A DNA stretch of 64,000 nt from DASPSM01 sp036008465 (lineage in GTDB: Bacteria > Planctomycetota > Planctomycetia > Planctomycetales > Planctomycetaceae), in contig DASYNP010000187.1 in NCBI GenBank assembly GCA_036008465.1, positions 62,001-126,000 of the forward strand, written 5' to 3'. The position numbers and the translations under genes were made by a program. The first letter of the stretch is position 1; every line of letters starts with the position of its first letter. Below are positions 25,916 through 35,034 of this stretch, piece after piece. The notes below the pieces were generated by a model. The model was given only the letters and a program-made list of their open reading frames with translations, was not told the DNA's origin and searched no databases.

Positions 25916-27760
25916 TTATCGGGCTGCCCATCGAAATCGAGCGAACCGCGGCGGACTCTGCTTGGATCCGATGCCACGGATCTCGATCTTGTCGAGATCG
26001 CGCCAGCTTGGCAACGGATTTCCGTCAGCGGCAACAAAGTGTGAGGCCGAGAGCGAGGCCTGTCGCCATGCCGTCGCAGGCCCCATCGCCGAAACTCGCG
26101 CCGTGTAGCTCTTGGCTCGCGGCGTCCAGTCGTGGGCGGTTAGCTGGATCGTGAATCCCGGCCCGCCGGGGTCGTTGGCGGAGGGCAATCCGTCGGCCTT
26201 CGATTGGTTGTCCGGCAGGAATTCCCCCTGGTACTCAAACGTGAGCAAATCGCCCCCGCGTCCCGTGTACCCCGGATCGCCGATGTAGTGGGAGACAATC
26301 GCAAGGTTGATCTGCTTGCCAAAAATCGCAGGGTTGATGCAGACGGCGTCAGGCCGGCTCGGATCGTCGGATTTCACGAAATAGGCAGGCGAGACATTGG
26401 GATCCGTGTTGGCCGTTGCAAAGACAAATGGCGATCCGGGTATCGTTGGCTCGGGTGCCGGCGAGGGGCTCCATGCCAGCGATGGACGGGTTGCGCCGAG
26501 TCGGTCCGGGATGGCGCGTCCCAGATTTGTGCTCAAGCAGACGCCCGACCGGTAGGAGACGTTCGCAAATGCGCGGAGCGGATCGCCCGTCTGAATAACC
26601 GGCAGGCGAGCCTGCCATGACTGTTTCGACTTCAAGGTCTCCGCGCGCCGCCAGAATCGGTTCGGCGCCGGCTTCTCGCCCAGAGTGTAGTACACCTCGA
26701 CGTCGGTCACCTCTGATTCGTCGGCGGGTCGCACATCGGCCAGCGGATCACCATCGCGACCGACGCGCAGCTCGAGTTTCGGTGCGGCGGGAAACGGCCG
26801 GCCGCTGCGTAGTTGCCAATCCATCCACGCGGGCAAGTCTCGCCCCTGCACACCGTCGATATGGTGATTGTATCGCGGCGTGAAAGCAAGCCGCGACGGG
26901 GCTGGCACCTGCGACAGGATTTCACACGCATTATCCATCCACCCATGGAAGTCGTTCGTCGCATCCAACAGAAGGAGTGGACGCCGAATTGCAGCTGCAT
27001 AGGCTTGCGGCGCCAGCACTCGGTTAAATAGCAGCACGCCGGGCTCGGGTTCGGGAAAACCCCAGACTGTTTTCCGCCCATCAAAGTTGTAGCCGCAGCC
27101 GTAGATCGCGACGGTCGCCTTAACACGATCGTCGGTGGCAGCCACCAGCCAACAGAGAGTTCCCCCGATACTCACGCCGAAGATACCCAGCCGATCACGG
27201 TCGACCTTGGGATGATACGAGAGCAGCGTGAGGTTGCGGCGAGCGACGACCGCCCAGTGATACCAGCTGGATGCGCGCGGCGTCGGCCGTACTTGCAGTC
27301 CTCCGTTCGCCTGCGCCAGATTGGCCTGTTTGATCGGTCCCCAGTCGGTGAAATCCTTGCGCTCTGCCCAGGGACCGGTGAAGTCATAGCTCGTGCACAC
27401 GTAACCGCGACTGGCCCAAAACCGGACCCAATCGAGTGATGCCGTCTGTCCGCCGCCATGGATGTGCAGAATTCCGGGGAGCCGTGAACCACTGGTCGGC
27501 GCGCCGCGGATCGCAAAGACGCGCACCCGGCCGCCCGATTCGCGTTCGGCCGTGAAACGCAGCGTTTCAAAGTCAGCCCGATCTTCGTGCCAGCTTCGGA
27601 TCTTTTCTATCTCGAGATCCGGCGCGTCAGGGCGGAAATCGCGCCACACCTTGTCGGGAGTATCGAGTACCGGCCCCTGGCCGAGAGCCCCGGCAGGGAG
27701 GCATGTCACAGCCGTCGCAGAAAACAAGACCCACGAGATCAATCGTCGTTCAGTTGCCAT
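25916..27760 (-). CDS. Exported alpha/beta hydrolase (acetyl-xylan-esterase/dienelactone-hydrolase type)
   Basis: 614 residues from the ATG at 27760, chosen because a signal peptide follows at once (ISWVLFSATAVTCLPAGALG); the frame is open further upstream but that part lacks coding character. The hydrolase fold begins near residue 85 (PGILHIHGGGQTASLDW). The nucleophile is Ser197 in FGVSIGGTLCW, the acid is likely Asp in LLLLDATNDFHGWMD, and the His in YNHHIDGVQGRD, so the triad looks complete. The last roughly 270 residues form a beta-rich module (ESEVTDVEVYYTLGEKPAPN, then AICLN-type carbohydrate-esterase-like strands) that may bind substrate. It is probably a secreted or periplasmic esterase acting on acylated glycans; the substrate is not determined. 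Confidence 0.8.
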   Translation of the reverse strand: MATERRLISWVLFSATAVTCLPAGALGQGPVLDTPDKVWRDFRPDAPDLEIEKIRSWHEDRADFETLRFTAERESGGRVRVFAIRGAPTSGSRLPGILHIHGGGQTASLDWVRFWASRGYVCTSYDFTGPWAERKDFTDWGPIKQANLAQANGGLQVRPTPRASSWYHWAVVARRNLTLLSYHPKVDRDRLGIFGVSIGGTLCWLVAATDDRVKATVAIYGCGYNFDGRKTVWGFPEPEPGVLLFNRVLAPQAYAAAIRRPLLLLDATNDFHGWMDNACEILSQVPAPSRLAFTPRYNHHIDGVQGRDLPAWMDWQLRSGRPFPAAPKLELRVGRDGDPLADVRPADESEVTDVEVYYTLGEKPAPNRFWRRAETLKSKQSWQARLPVIQTGDPLRAFANVSYRSGVCLSTNLGRAIPDRLGATRPSLAWSPSPAPEPTIPGSPFVFATANTDPNVSPAYFVKSDDPSRPDAVCINPAIFGKQINLAIVSHYIGDPGYTGRGGDLLTFEYQGEFLPDNQSKADGLPSANDPGGPGFTIQLTAHDWTPRAKSYTARVSAMGPATAWRQASLSASHFVAADGNPLPSWRDLDKIEIRGIGSKQSPPRFARFRWAAR

Positions 27761-28028
27761 GGCTACTAGCGCGCTTGTTGCCGCCCTCTGGACGAGCTCT
27801 CGCCTCGATCGACCCGTGCTCAGGGCCCAAAGTGCGAGTCTAACGGTTGGACCCTTCGTGACGAGAGCGACGATTAGTTCGGTCAAGAAATCGCAGGATC
27901 GCGGCATTTGCCGTTGGAGGGGCCTTATCAACGGACCAGACGCATTGATCCGCACGTCGTGTGACCTAGGCTTGCTCGCATTGACCATCATCCAGCATTT
28001 CAGCTGCAGAGAAACCCGGACAGCCTGA

Positions 28029-29153
28029 ATGAGTCTCGATTCCGCCGCTGCCAGCGGGCAGGCCCAGGCAACGATCCTCGTTGTCGACGACGAAGCTCCA
28101 GTCCGCAACTTGTTGGCGATGTGGCTCACCAGCCACAAATACCGCTGCGTGCGCGCGGACAGCGCCGCTGCGGCCCGGCGCTGCCTCGAGACTGAGTCGA
28201 TCGATCTCATCACGGCCGACATTAAGATGCCGGGGGGATCCGGCATCGATCTGCTGCGCCACGTACTGCAGAGTCATCCGGATCTTCCCGTCCTGATGTT
28301 GACCGGCAATCGGGACACTGAATCGGCGATTGAGGCCCTGAACGCCGGCGCTTTTGGCTATCTCTTGAAGCCGGCCCGCGTCGATGAGTTCCTGGCCCAA
28401 GTGAATAACGGACTGGAGCTGCATCGCCTGCGGATTGAACGACGCCGCTACACGGAGGGACTCGAACAGCGAGTTCGGGAGCAAACCAAGGAGATCCGGC
28501 TGGCGCACGAAGAGACGATTCACCGTCTCGTCCAGGCCGCCGCATGTCGCGACCTCGAGACGGGCGCACACATCGTGCGGACCGCCGTGTTCAGCGAAAT
28601 CCTGGCGCGAGCGGCCGGTTGGGCATCAGCCGAGGTCGAGCGCATTCGAATGGCCGCGCCCATGCATGACATTGGAAAGATCGGCGTGCCAGATGCCATT
28701 CTTCGCAAGCCCGCGGGCTTGACTCGAGACGAATACGAAGTGATGAAGCAGCATACCGTCATCGGCGCCAAACTGCTGGCCCGGTCGAATTCGTCGATTC
28801 TCCTTATGGCTCGTGAGATCGCGCTGTGCCACCACGAACGCTGGGATGGAACTGGTTATCCGGCGGGAATTGCCGGCGACGCGATTCCTGAGGCGGCGCG
28901 GATTCTGTCCATAGTCGACGTTTACGACGCTCTCACGAGCGATCGCCCCTATCGCCGTGCGATGAAAGAGGAAGAAGTCCTCAAAATGATGATGGCCGAG
29001 CAGGGGCGTCAATTCGATCCTGTGCTTCTCGCGACGTTCTTCAGTGTTCTCGAGGAAATCCGGCACGCCGCTAGTAATCATCCGGACGATCCGGAGAACG
29101 CCGACAGCTGGCTCGACCTGACGATCTGTTCCGTTCCCTTCGCAAGTCCTTGA
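28029..29153 (+). CDS. Response regulator with HD-GYP domain (predicted cyclic-di-GMP phosphodiesterase)
   Basis: 374 residues. The receiver (about 15-130) has acidic residues in ILVVDDEAPVRN, phosphoacceptor Asp64 in ITADIKMPGGSG and Lys in YLLKPARVDE. A coiled linker (QRVREQTKEIRLAHEETIHR) leads to the HD-GYP domain: His213-Asp214 in APMHDIGKIGVPD, HHERWDGTGYP with G276-Y-P, and IVDVYDALTSDRPYR. All diagnostic HD-GYP residues are present, so hydrolysis of cyclic-di-GMP is predicted. It lies 256 nt upstream of a Tad pilus gene block on the same strand and may adjust surface attachment; co-regulation is inferred. Confidence 0.93.
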   Translation: MSLDSAAASGQAQATILVVDDEAPVRNLLAMWLTSHKYRCVRADSAAAARRCLETESIDLITADIKMPGGSGIDLLRHVLQSHPDLPVLMLTGNRDTESAIEALNAGAFGYLLKPARVDEFLAQVNNGLELHRLRIERRRYTEGLEQRVREQTKEIRLAHEETIHRLVQAAACRDLETGAHIVRTAVFSEILARAAGWASAEVERIRMAAPMHDIGKIGVPDAILRKPAGLTRDEYEVMKQHTVIGAKLLARSNSSILLMAREIALCHHERWDGTGYPAGIAGDAIPEAARILSIVDVYDALTSDRPYRRAMKEEEVLKMMMAEQGRQFDPVLLATFFSVLEEIRHAASNHPDDPENADSWLDLTICSVPFASP

Positions 29154-29409
29154 GGCCGAAGCGAAACGAGCCGTCGTGCGCATTGGGCACGCCCGGCTTC
29201 CTTGGTTCGGCCGATTCCCGCGTCACGACCGTCGCGGCTCGCAACTCCGGCAGAAGGCTGCGAGATTTGCGCCTCTTGCCGCGTTGCAAAATCACCTCAC
29301 CCCGGGTCGCGTCCTACTTTTGATTGCCGAAATACGCAGCGTTGCGTAAGCGAACACAACGCGCCGACCGCTCCGACGCGGACGGATTCGCAGAGGGACC
29401 GAATCTCAG

Positions 29410-30618
29410 ATGGTCATCCTGGTCGTAAGCGATTGCCAGACGAAGGCGACCCGGCTTCGTCATCTCCTGGCTCAAAACGGCTGCGACTGTCCGCTGGCCA
29501 ATGTGCTGCCGATCGAGGCCGCCGCCAACGCGGTTTCGTGCTTTTATCCAAAGCCGGATTTGATCCTGTTCGTCCTTTCCGACGACGCAGAGCGGTGTCA
29601 CGCCGCCCTGGAACACCTGCGCGAGCTGTCGGGCGTCGATGTGGTCGTCGTTGGTCCGCGCGATCCCAACTCGATCCTGGGTGCCTTGCATGCAGGCGCG
29701 GCCTCGTATCTCGATGAGACCAGCGACCTGGAGCGAGATCTCTCCGTAACGCTTGGTCGGCTCTCATCCACCGAACCTGGGAGGTCGCCGGCAGGTCGGT
29801 TGACCACGGTCGTCTCTGCCAGCGGAGGTTGCGGCCGAACACTTGTCGCCGCCAACCTGGCTGTGGCGCTGGCCAAAAAGCACGGGCGCTGCGGTCTGTT
29901 CGACCTGGATCTGCACGGGGGCGACCTGGCTACGTCTCTGAATCTCAAGCCGCGCCACTCGATTGTGGACCTGTGCCGCAACATCGACAAGCTCGATCAA
30001 AAGATGTTCGAGCAGTCGCTTGCCGAGCACGAGAGCGGCGTTTCGGTTCTTGCTGGCCCCGACAACTGGGAAGATGGCCGGTACGTCACACTCGACGGAC
30101 TGCAGAAGGCCTTGCGGTTCGGCCGGAGTCTCTTCTCGCACGTCGTCGCCGATCTGGACGCCTTTTGGCAGAAGGACTTTGCCTATCCGCTTCAGCAAAG
30201 CACCGCTGTCGTTCTTCTGGTGCGGCTCGACTTCGCGGCCCTACGAAAGGCGCGGCGCGCGTTGTCGTGTTTCGAGCGTAACGGCGTCGATCGCGACAAT
30301 GTCTTGCTCGTCGCGGCCCGCTCCGGTCGGCAAAAGGAGATCAGTGCCGCTCAGGTCGAGTCGGCCCTCGGCATGAAGATTCGGCACTCCGTGCCGGAGG
30401 ATCCGAGTGCGGCCAACTCATCGACGAATTGCGGCGTCCCCGTGGTGTTGGAATCGCCGTCCTCGGCGATCAGCAAGGCGATCAATGCGCTGGCTGCCAC
30501 GATCGTGGCGGAGCCCAAGCGCCCCGTCGCTGGGAATGGCACCAGTAAGCCGAGTTTGTCCGAAAAATTCCGAACATTTTTCTCACTCAGCGCGCAGGAG
30601 CTCGCGCAGGGCAGGTGA
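29410..30618 (+). CDS. cpaE: CpaE/TadZ-like pilus localisation protein
   Basis: 402 residues. An atypical receiver-like domain (1-115; LVVSDCQTKATRLRHLLAQN) is followed by a MinD/ParA-like ATPase (about 128-380). The deviant Walker A reads VSASGGCGRTLVAANLAVAL: both the signature lysine and the P-loop lysine of the KGGxGKT consensus are replaced (Ser and Arg), so ATP hydrolysis is doubtful. FDLDLHGGDLATSLNL is the expected Walker A' partner. CpaE/TadZ proteins place the Tad secretion machine at the pole, and divergence of the P-loop is known in the family. It starts the Tad block; the CpaF gene follows after 39 nt. Confidence 0.88.
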   Translation: MVILVVSDCQTKATRLRHLLAQNGCDCPLANVLPIEAAANAVSCFYPKPDLILFVLSDDAERCHAALEHLRELSGVDVVVVGPRDPNSILGALHAGAASYLDETSDLERDLSVTLGRLSSTEPGRSPAGRLTTVVSASGGCGRTLVAANLAVALAKKHGRCGLFDLDLHGGDLATSLNLKPRHSIVDLCRNIDKLDQKMFEQSLAEHESGVSVLAGPDNWEDGRYVTLDGLQKALRFGRSLFSHVVADLDAFWQKDFAYPLQQSTAVVLLVRLDFAALRKARRALSCFERNGVDRDNVLLVAARSGRQKEISAAQVESALGMKIRHSVPEDPSAANSSTNCGVPVVLESPSSAISKAINALAATIVAEPKRPVAGNGTSKPSLSEKFRTFFSLSAQELAQGR

Positions 30619-30657
30619 GCTGCCCGGCGCGTTGTCCTCTGAATTCAGGAACGATCG

Positions 30658-32025
30658 ATGTTTCAAACGCTCGATTTGCGCCCCGCAAGCTTGTCGGCCG
30701 GCACTGAGAGCACCGAAGAGCGTTTTGTGCGGCTCAAGAAGGAGATCCACAAGCAGCTCGTCAGCGGGCTGCACATGCCGTCGGTCGGCAGCGTCGACGA
30801 CTATGAGCTGCGACGAGAGCTCCGGCGGGGAATCGAACAGCTTTGCGAGGACCGCACGGAACTGCTGAGCCAAGATGAGCGCATGCGGCTCGTCAACGAG
30901 GTCGTCGACGAGACCTTGGGGCTCGGTCCCCTGGAACCCTTGCTCCGCGATCCTACGATCACCGACATTCTGATCAATGGCCCTCGCACGGTGTACGTCG
31001 AGCGCCGCGGTCGGCTCGAGCGAACCAGCGTCACGTTCCACGACGAACAGCATCTACTGGAAATCGTCCAGCGGATCGCGAGTAAAGTCGGCCGGCGGCT
31101 CGACGAATCGAGTCCCATGGTCGATGCCCGCCTGGCGGACGGCAGCCGGGTGAACGCAGTCATCCGACCGCTTGCGCTCGATGGGGCGCTGGTGTCGATC
31201 CGGCGTTTTTCAGCCAAGCCGCTTCTGGCGGCCGATCTCATCGCCCGAAAATCGGTCACTCCCGAAATCATCGAGTTCCTGGCGGCCTGCGTGAAGGCCC
31301 GCTTGAACATCGTGATTTCTGGAGGAACCGGCAGCGGAAAGACCACGTTTCTCAACATGCTGTCGGGCTACATTCCGGACGACGAGCGCGTGGCAACCAT
31401 CGAGGACGCGGCCGAGCTGCAGCTTCAACAGCCGCACGTCGCGCGAATGGAGACCCGGCCCACGAATCTCGAGGGGCGCGGCGAAATCACCACGCGAGAA
31501 CTCGTGCGGAATGCACTCCGGATGCGGCCGGATCGAATCGTCGTGGGCGAGTGTCGCGGTGCGGAAGCATTCGACATGTTGCAGGCCATGATGACGGGCC
31601 ACGAAGGGGGCATGACGACGATCCATTCCAACGACACCCGCGAGGCTATTAGCCGCCTCGAGATGCTCATCAGTATGGGCGGTCACGAGCTGTCGATGTG
31701 GTTCATTCGCCGTCAGATCGCTTCGGCGATTGACATCGTCGTGCAGTGCGCTCGCCTGAGCGGGGGGATCCGGAGGGTCGTTCAGGTTTCGGAAGTCACG
31801 GGAGCCGAAGGAGAGGTTATCGCGATGCACGATCTGTTCACGTTTGAGCAGACCGGGGTCGACGAGAACAAAGTTGCCCAGGGCCACTTCCGCGCGACGG
31901 GCATCCGACCGGCCTGCCTCGAACGTCTAGCGGCCCATGGCAACGGCCTCGATGCGAACCTGTTCGAGCGGCGCACTCTGGAAACAACTCGCCTGGCTTC
32001 GATCTCGCACGCGAGTAAACGTTGA
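30658..32025 (+). CDS. cpaF: CpaF/TadA secretion ATPase
   Basis: 455 residues. The N-terminal helical domain is followed by the type II/IV secretion ATPase core: LGPLEPLLRDPTITDILING (N-domain), Walker A ISGGTGSGKTTFLNML with Lys228, Asp box VATIEDAAELQLQQPHVARM, Walker B RMRPDRIVVGECRGAEAFDM and His box TGHEGGMTTIHSND. Every hallmark of TadA/CpaF is intact, in contrast to the adjacent CpaE-like protein. It powers assembly of Flp/Tad pili with TadB and TadC in the inner membrane. Its stop overlaps the TadB start. Confidence 0.96.
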   Translation: MFQTLDLRPASLSAGTESTEERFVRLKKEIHKQLVSGLHMPSVGSVDDYELRRELRRGIEQLCEDRTELLSQDERMRLVNEVVDETLGLGPLEPLLRDPTITDILINGPRTVYVERRGRLERTSVTFHDEQHLLEIVQRIASKVGRRLDESSPMVDARLADGSRVNAVIRPLALDGALVSIRRFSAKPLLAADLIARKSVTPEIIEFLAACVKARLNIVISGGTGSGKTTFLNMLSGYIPDDERVATIEDAAELQLQQPHVARMETRPTNLEGRGEITTRELVRNALRMRPDRIVVGECRGAEAFDMLQAMMTGHEGGMTTIHSNDTREAISRLEMLISMGGHELSMWFIRRQIASAIDIVVQCARLSGGIRRVVQVSEVTGAEGEVIAMHDLFTFEQTGVDENKVAQGHFRATGIRPACLERLAAHGNGLDANLFERRTLETTRLASISHASKR

Positions 32026-32981
32026 TGGATCCCATCGTTGTCAAACTGGCGACTTTCGTCGCGGCTGTGCTCGCGGTCGTCGGCGTGTTTTCGGTCATCT
32101 CTGACGTGATCCTGCGGGACAAGGCGCGGATCAAGGCACGGATCGACCAAGAGTTTGGCGACGAGCGCCAGCGCCTCGCCCGGAAGTCGGAGCTTTTCAA
32201 GGACCTCAAGATGTTCCACGCGGAGACGTCGCGACACGTCCCCGTCATTTGGACACGCTTTGTGACGGCCGTCGAGCACTCAGGGTTAAATACGAGTCCT
32301 TTCAGGATCGTGCAAATTGCTCTGACTGTGGCGATCATCGGTGCCGTCGTGGGGACGACCTTGACGGGCCTTTGGCTGGTTGGAACTGTCTTCGCGGCTA
32401 TCGGCATCGTCGCGCCGTTTGCCTACGTTTACGCGGCCCGCGCGGCTCGCATGCATGCGATCTGCATGCAGCTTCCAGAAACCTTCGATTTGATGGCCCG
32501 AGCCATCAAGGCCGGCCAGACAATGTCGGGCGCCATGCAATTGGCGGCCGATCAATTGAAGCCGCCCATCTCGAGCGAGCTAGCGGCCTGTTGCGAGCAG
32601 CAGAATCTCGGTTTGCCCCATGACGTCGCGCTGCAGGAACTGGCCCGACGTACCGGTGTGATGGAATTGCAGATGTTCGTCGTCGCGTTGCTCGTCCACC
32701 GAAACACCGGTGGAAATCTCGCAGACATTCTCCAGAGCTTGTCCGACGTGATCCGTAAGCGCACGCGGCTTCGTGGGAAGATCAAGGCTGCCACGAGCGA
32801 AGGGCGTCTGCAAGCAGTTGTCTTGTCGGTGTTACCGCTGGCTGCGTTTTTGGGCCTGGTGATGATCAATCGACCCTACGCCCAAATTCTGCTCGACCGT
32901 CCGGACTTGCTGTGTGCGATTCTCGCCTCGGAGGCATTGGGGTCGCTGTGGATTCGTCGGATCGTGAATTTCGAGTACTGA
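32025..32981 (+). CDS. tadB: TadB-like type II secretion F domain protein
   Basis: 318 residues from the ATG at 32025 (the CpaF stop codon TGA shares its A). Helices at about 10-28 and 95-135 (IVQIALTVAIIGAVVGTTLT, FAAIGIVAPFAYVYAARAAR) and at the C-terminus frame a GspF/T2SSF domain: LPETFDLMARAIKAGQTMSG, LGLPHDVALQELARRTGVME and VHRNTGGNLADILQSLSDVI. This is the inner-membrane platform protein of the Tad system, working with TadC and the CpaF ATPase. Confidence 0.94.
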   Translation: MDPIVVKLATFVAAVLAVVGVFSVISDVILRDKARIKARIDQEFGDERQRLARKSELFKDLKMFHAETSRHVPVIWTRFVTAVEHSGLNTSPFRIVQIALTVAIIGAVVGTTLTGLWLVGTVFAAIGIVAPFAYVYAARAARMHAICMQLPETFDLMARAIKAGQTMSGAMQLAADQLKPPISSELAACCEQQNLGLPHDVALQELARRTGVMELQMFVVALLVHRNTGGNLADILQSLSDVIRKRTRLRGKIKAATSEGRLQAVVLSVLPLAAFLGLVMINRPYAQILLDRPDLLCAILASEALGSLWIRRIVNFEY

Positions 32982-32995
32982 TCGTGGAATGAGAA

Positions 32996-33982
32996 ATGAA
33001 CTGGCACTCGTTGACGGTGATGGGTTGGGACTCGCTGACGGTGCCGGTGTGCGCATTCCTCGCCGTCAGCGGCCTGACCTATCTTGCGTTTCATGCCATC
33101 TGGGCGCGCGACCGACGTGTTGATGATCGGCTCGTCGAGCTCTCGAGCGACACGCCATCGGCGCAGGCGCGATTGGTCCGATCGGATTCGCCGGCCGCCA
33201 ACTCTGTGCGTTCGAAGATCGCGAGACTCGCAGCGCAGCTTTTGCCGAACGATAAGCGCGAACGGACTCAGCTTCAAACGCGACTGATGCATGCCGGGAT
33301 TTATGCGACGTGGGCACCCGGAGTCTTTCTGACCGTCAAGATCGCACTGATTATCGTCCCGGTGTTCGTGGCATTGTTCCTCGGCGCCCTGGGTCTCGGC
33401 CACCCCGAGCGGATTCTCCTGTATGCGGGCATCGTCGGGGGGATCGGGATCATCCTGCCCAGCCTGTGGCTCAAAAGACGGAAAGCCCGACGCCATTCGA
33501 CGTTGATGAAATCGCTGCCCGATTTCCTCGATCTCATGGTGACCTGCGTTCAAGCCGGACTGAGTATGAACGGAGCCCTGCAACGCGTGACCGAGGAGCT
33601 GGCAGTCGCACATCCCGCTCTCGCCGGAGAAATGGGGATCGTTGAACGGCAGATCGAGCTTGGCGCAACTCCTGACCTGGCGCTTCGCAATTTTGCCGAT
33701 CGTTCAGATCTGGCCGCGATCTCGACGCTCAGCACGCTGGTCGAGCAAAGCCGGCGTTTCGGCACGAGCATCTCCGATGCCCTGCGGACCCACGCAGAAA
33801 CGATTCGCGAACAACGCGAGCAGCGAGCAGAGGAGATGGCCCAGAGAGCTGCCGTGAAAATTCTGTTCCCGACCTTGTTACTCATATTCCCCGCAATCTT
33901 CATCGTGCTTGTGGGCCCGGCAGCGGTTCAGATCGTCCGAACGTTCTCGACACCACACCACGCCGCCCCTGAGAGCAAGTAA
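32996..33982 (+). CDS. tadC: TadC-like type II secretion F domain protein
   Basis: 328 residues, ATG at 32996 shortly after the TadB stop. N-terminal helix VPVCAFLAVSGLTYLAFHAI, then two helices near 105-150, the T2SSF domain (LPDFLDLMVTCVQAGLSMNG, LRNFADRSDLAAISTLSTLV, RFGTSISDALRTHAETIREQ) and a C-terminal helix (LLLIFPAIFIVLVGPAAVQI). It is the second platform protein of the Tad pilus. Its stop codon is followed at once by the ATG of the first TadE-like gene. Confidence 0.94.
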   Translation: MNWHSLTVMGWDSLTVPVCAFLAVSGLTYLAFHAIWARDRRVDDRLVELSSDTPSAQARLVRSDSPAANSVRSKIARLAAQLLPNDKRERTQLQTRLMHAGIYATWAPGVFLTVKIALIIVPVFVALFLGALGLGHPERILLYAGIVGGIGIILPSLWLKRRKARRHSTLMKSLPDFLDLMVTCVQAGLSMNGALQRVTEELAVAHPALAGEMGIVERQIELGATPDLALRNFADRSDLAAISTLSTLVEQSRRFGTSISDALRTHAETIREQREQRAEEMAQRAAVKILFPTLLLIFPAIFIVLVGPAAVQIVRTFSTPHHAAPESK

Positions 33983-34456
33983 ATGCGCAAGCCATCGGGA
34001 AAGCCTCGCGGGACGTCGAAACAGACGAGCTCGGATTGTCGAGCTGGTCGCCAGAGCCGGCGTGCCGCGGCCGCCACCGAGCTGGCGCTGACGTTGCCGC
34101 TGCTCCTGCTCTTGGCATTTGGCTGCGTCGAACTGGGGCGTGCAGTCTCGATTTACACAATGGTTTCCTGCGCGGCGCGGGCGGGCGCCGAGTACGGGGC
34201 GACACACGGCTATAGCAACTACACGTATTCATCGTGGCAGAGCCAGGTGACGCAACAAGTGCAGAACGCGGTGCAGGGAAACCCGTCGTTCAATTCGAGC
34301 CTGCTTTCAGTCAGCGTGAATACCACGTCGGAAGCGGGCGGATTCAATCTGGCGACGGTCACGGCGAATTATCAGTTCAGCACGATCACACAGTGGCCCG
34401 GCCTTCCCCATCAGTTCACGATCACCCATACCGTGGGGATGCGGCGATACCGATGA
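33983..34456 (+). CDS. tadE: TadE-like minor pseudopilin
   Basis: 157 residues. A basic leader of about 28 residues precedes AAAATELALTLPLLLLLAFG, the TadE motif of Ala/Thr-Glu next to a hydrophobic helix. The exported part is Ser/Thr/Asn-rich (YSNYTYSSWQSQVTQQVQNA). TadE proteins are type IV-pilin-like and need a prepilin peptidase (TadV/CpaA), which is not encoded here. It begins one base after the TadC stop and overlaps the next gene by 4 nt. Confidence 0.88.
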   Translation: MRKPSGKPRGTSKQTSSDCRAGRQSRRAAAATELALTLPLLLLLAFGCVELGRAVSIYTMVSCAARAGAEYGATHGYSNYTYSSWQSQVTQQVQNAVQGNPSFNSSLLSVSVNTTSEAGGFNLATVTANYQFSTITQWPGLPHQFTITHTVGMRRYR

Positions 34457-35007
34457 TTGAGCAGACAGCACAAACAGTCGCAAATTGTATCCGCGCTCGG
34501 TCGCACTGGCGGCTTGGCCGCCAGTGCGCTTCCTGGAGATGCGCGAAGAGGACACTGGCGGACAGATACGCCGCGCCGCGCCGGGGCGTTGCGGCCGTCG
34601 AAGCCGCGATTGTTTTGACCGTTTTCCTACTCATCTTGTTTGTGATGATCGATCTGGGACTCATGGTTCTCGATTACAACCTCTTGTGTGATGGAGCACA
34701 GCAATTTTGCCGTCAGGCAATCATTCACGGGTCAAAATCAGCGCCGCAAGAAACGATGTGGGGCCCATCCACGGTTCAGGGGAACGGCGGAGATGGCTCA
34801 CAGTACAGCCAGAGCTTTAAGCAGGATCTGACAGCTCTGCCGCTCGCCAAGGTGAACTACAAGCTCGAATGGACTAACGGAACGAACCGGCCCGACGATC
34901 CGGTGCAAGCGACGCTGACCTACCAATACAGCCCCATGATTCCATTTGTGTTGGGGAACAAGCCGATCGCACTCGAAGCCGTTTGCACGATGGCCATCGA
35001 TCATTGA
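34453..35007 (+). CDS. Second TadE-like minor pseudopilin
   Basis: 184 residues, ATGA overlap with the preceding gene; an open frame further upstream is excluded because it lies inside that gene. An unusually long basic leader (about 47 residues) precedes RRGVAAVEAAIVLTVFLLIL, the TadE-type cleavage region with Glu+5-like placement. The mature part includes YNLLCDGAQQFCRQAIIHGS. It is probably a minor pilin acting with the first TadE-like protein and the TadG-like protein. Confidence 0.85.
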   Translation: MIEQTAQTVANCIRARSHWRLGRQCASWRCAKRTLADRYAAPRRGVAAVEAAIVLTVFLLILFVMIDLGLMVLDYNLLCDGAQQFCRQAIIHGSKSAPQETMWGPSTVQGNGGDGSQYSQSFKQDLTALPLAKVNYKLEWTNGTNRPDDPVQATLTYQYSPMIPFVLGNKPIALEAVCTMAIDH

Positions 35008-35034
35008 TGAGCAACATTCCTGTGAGGCGAACAG

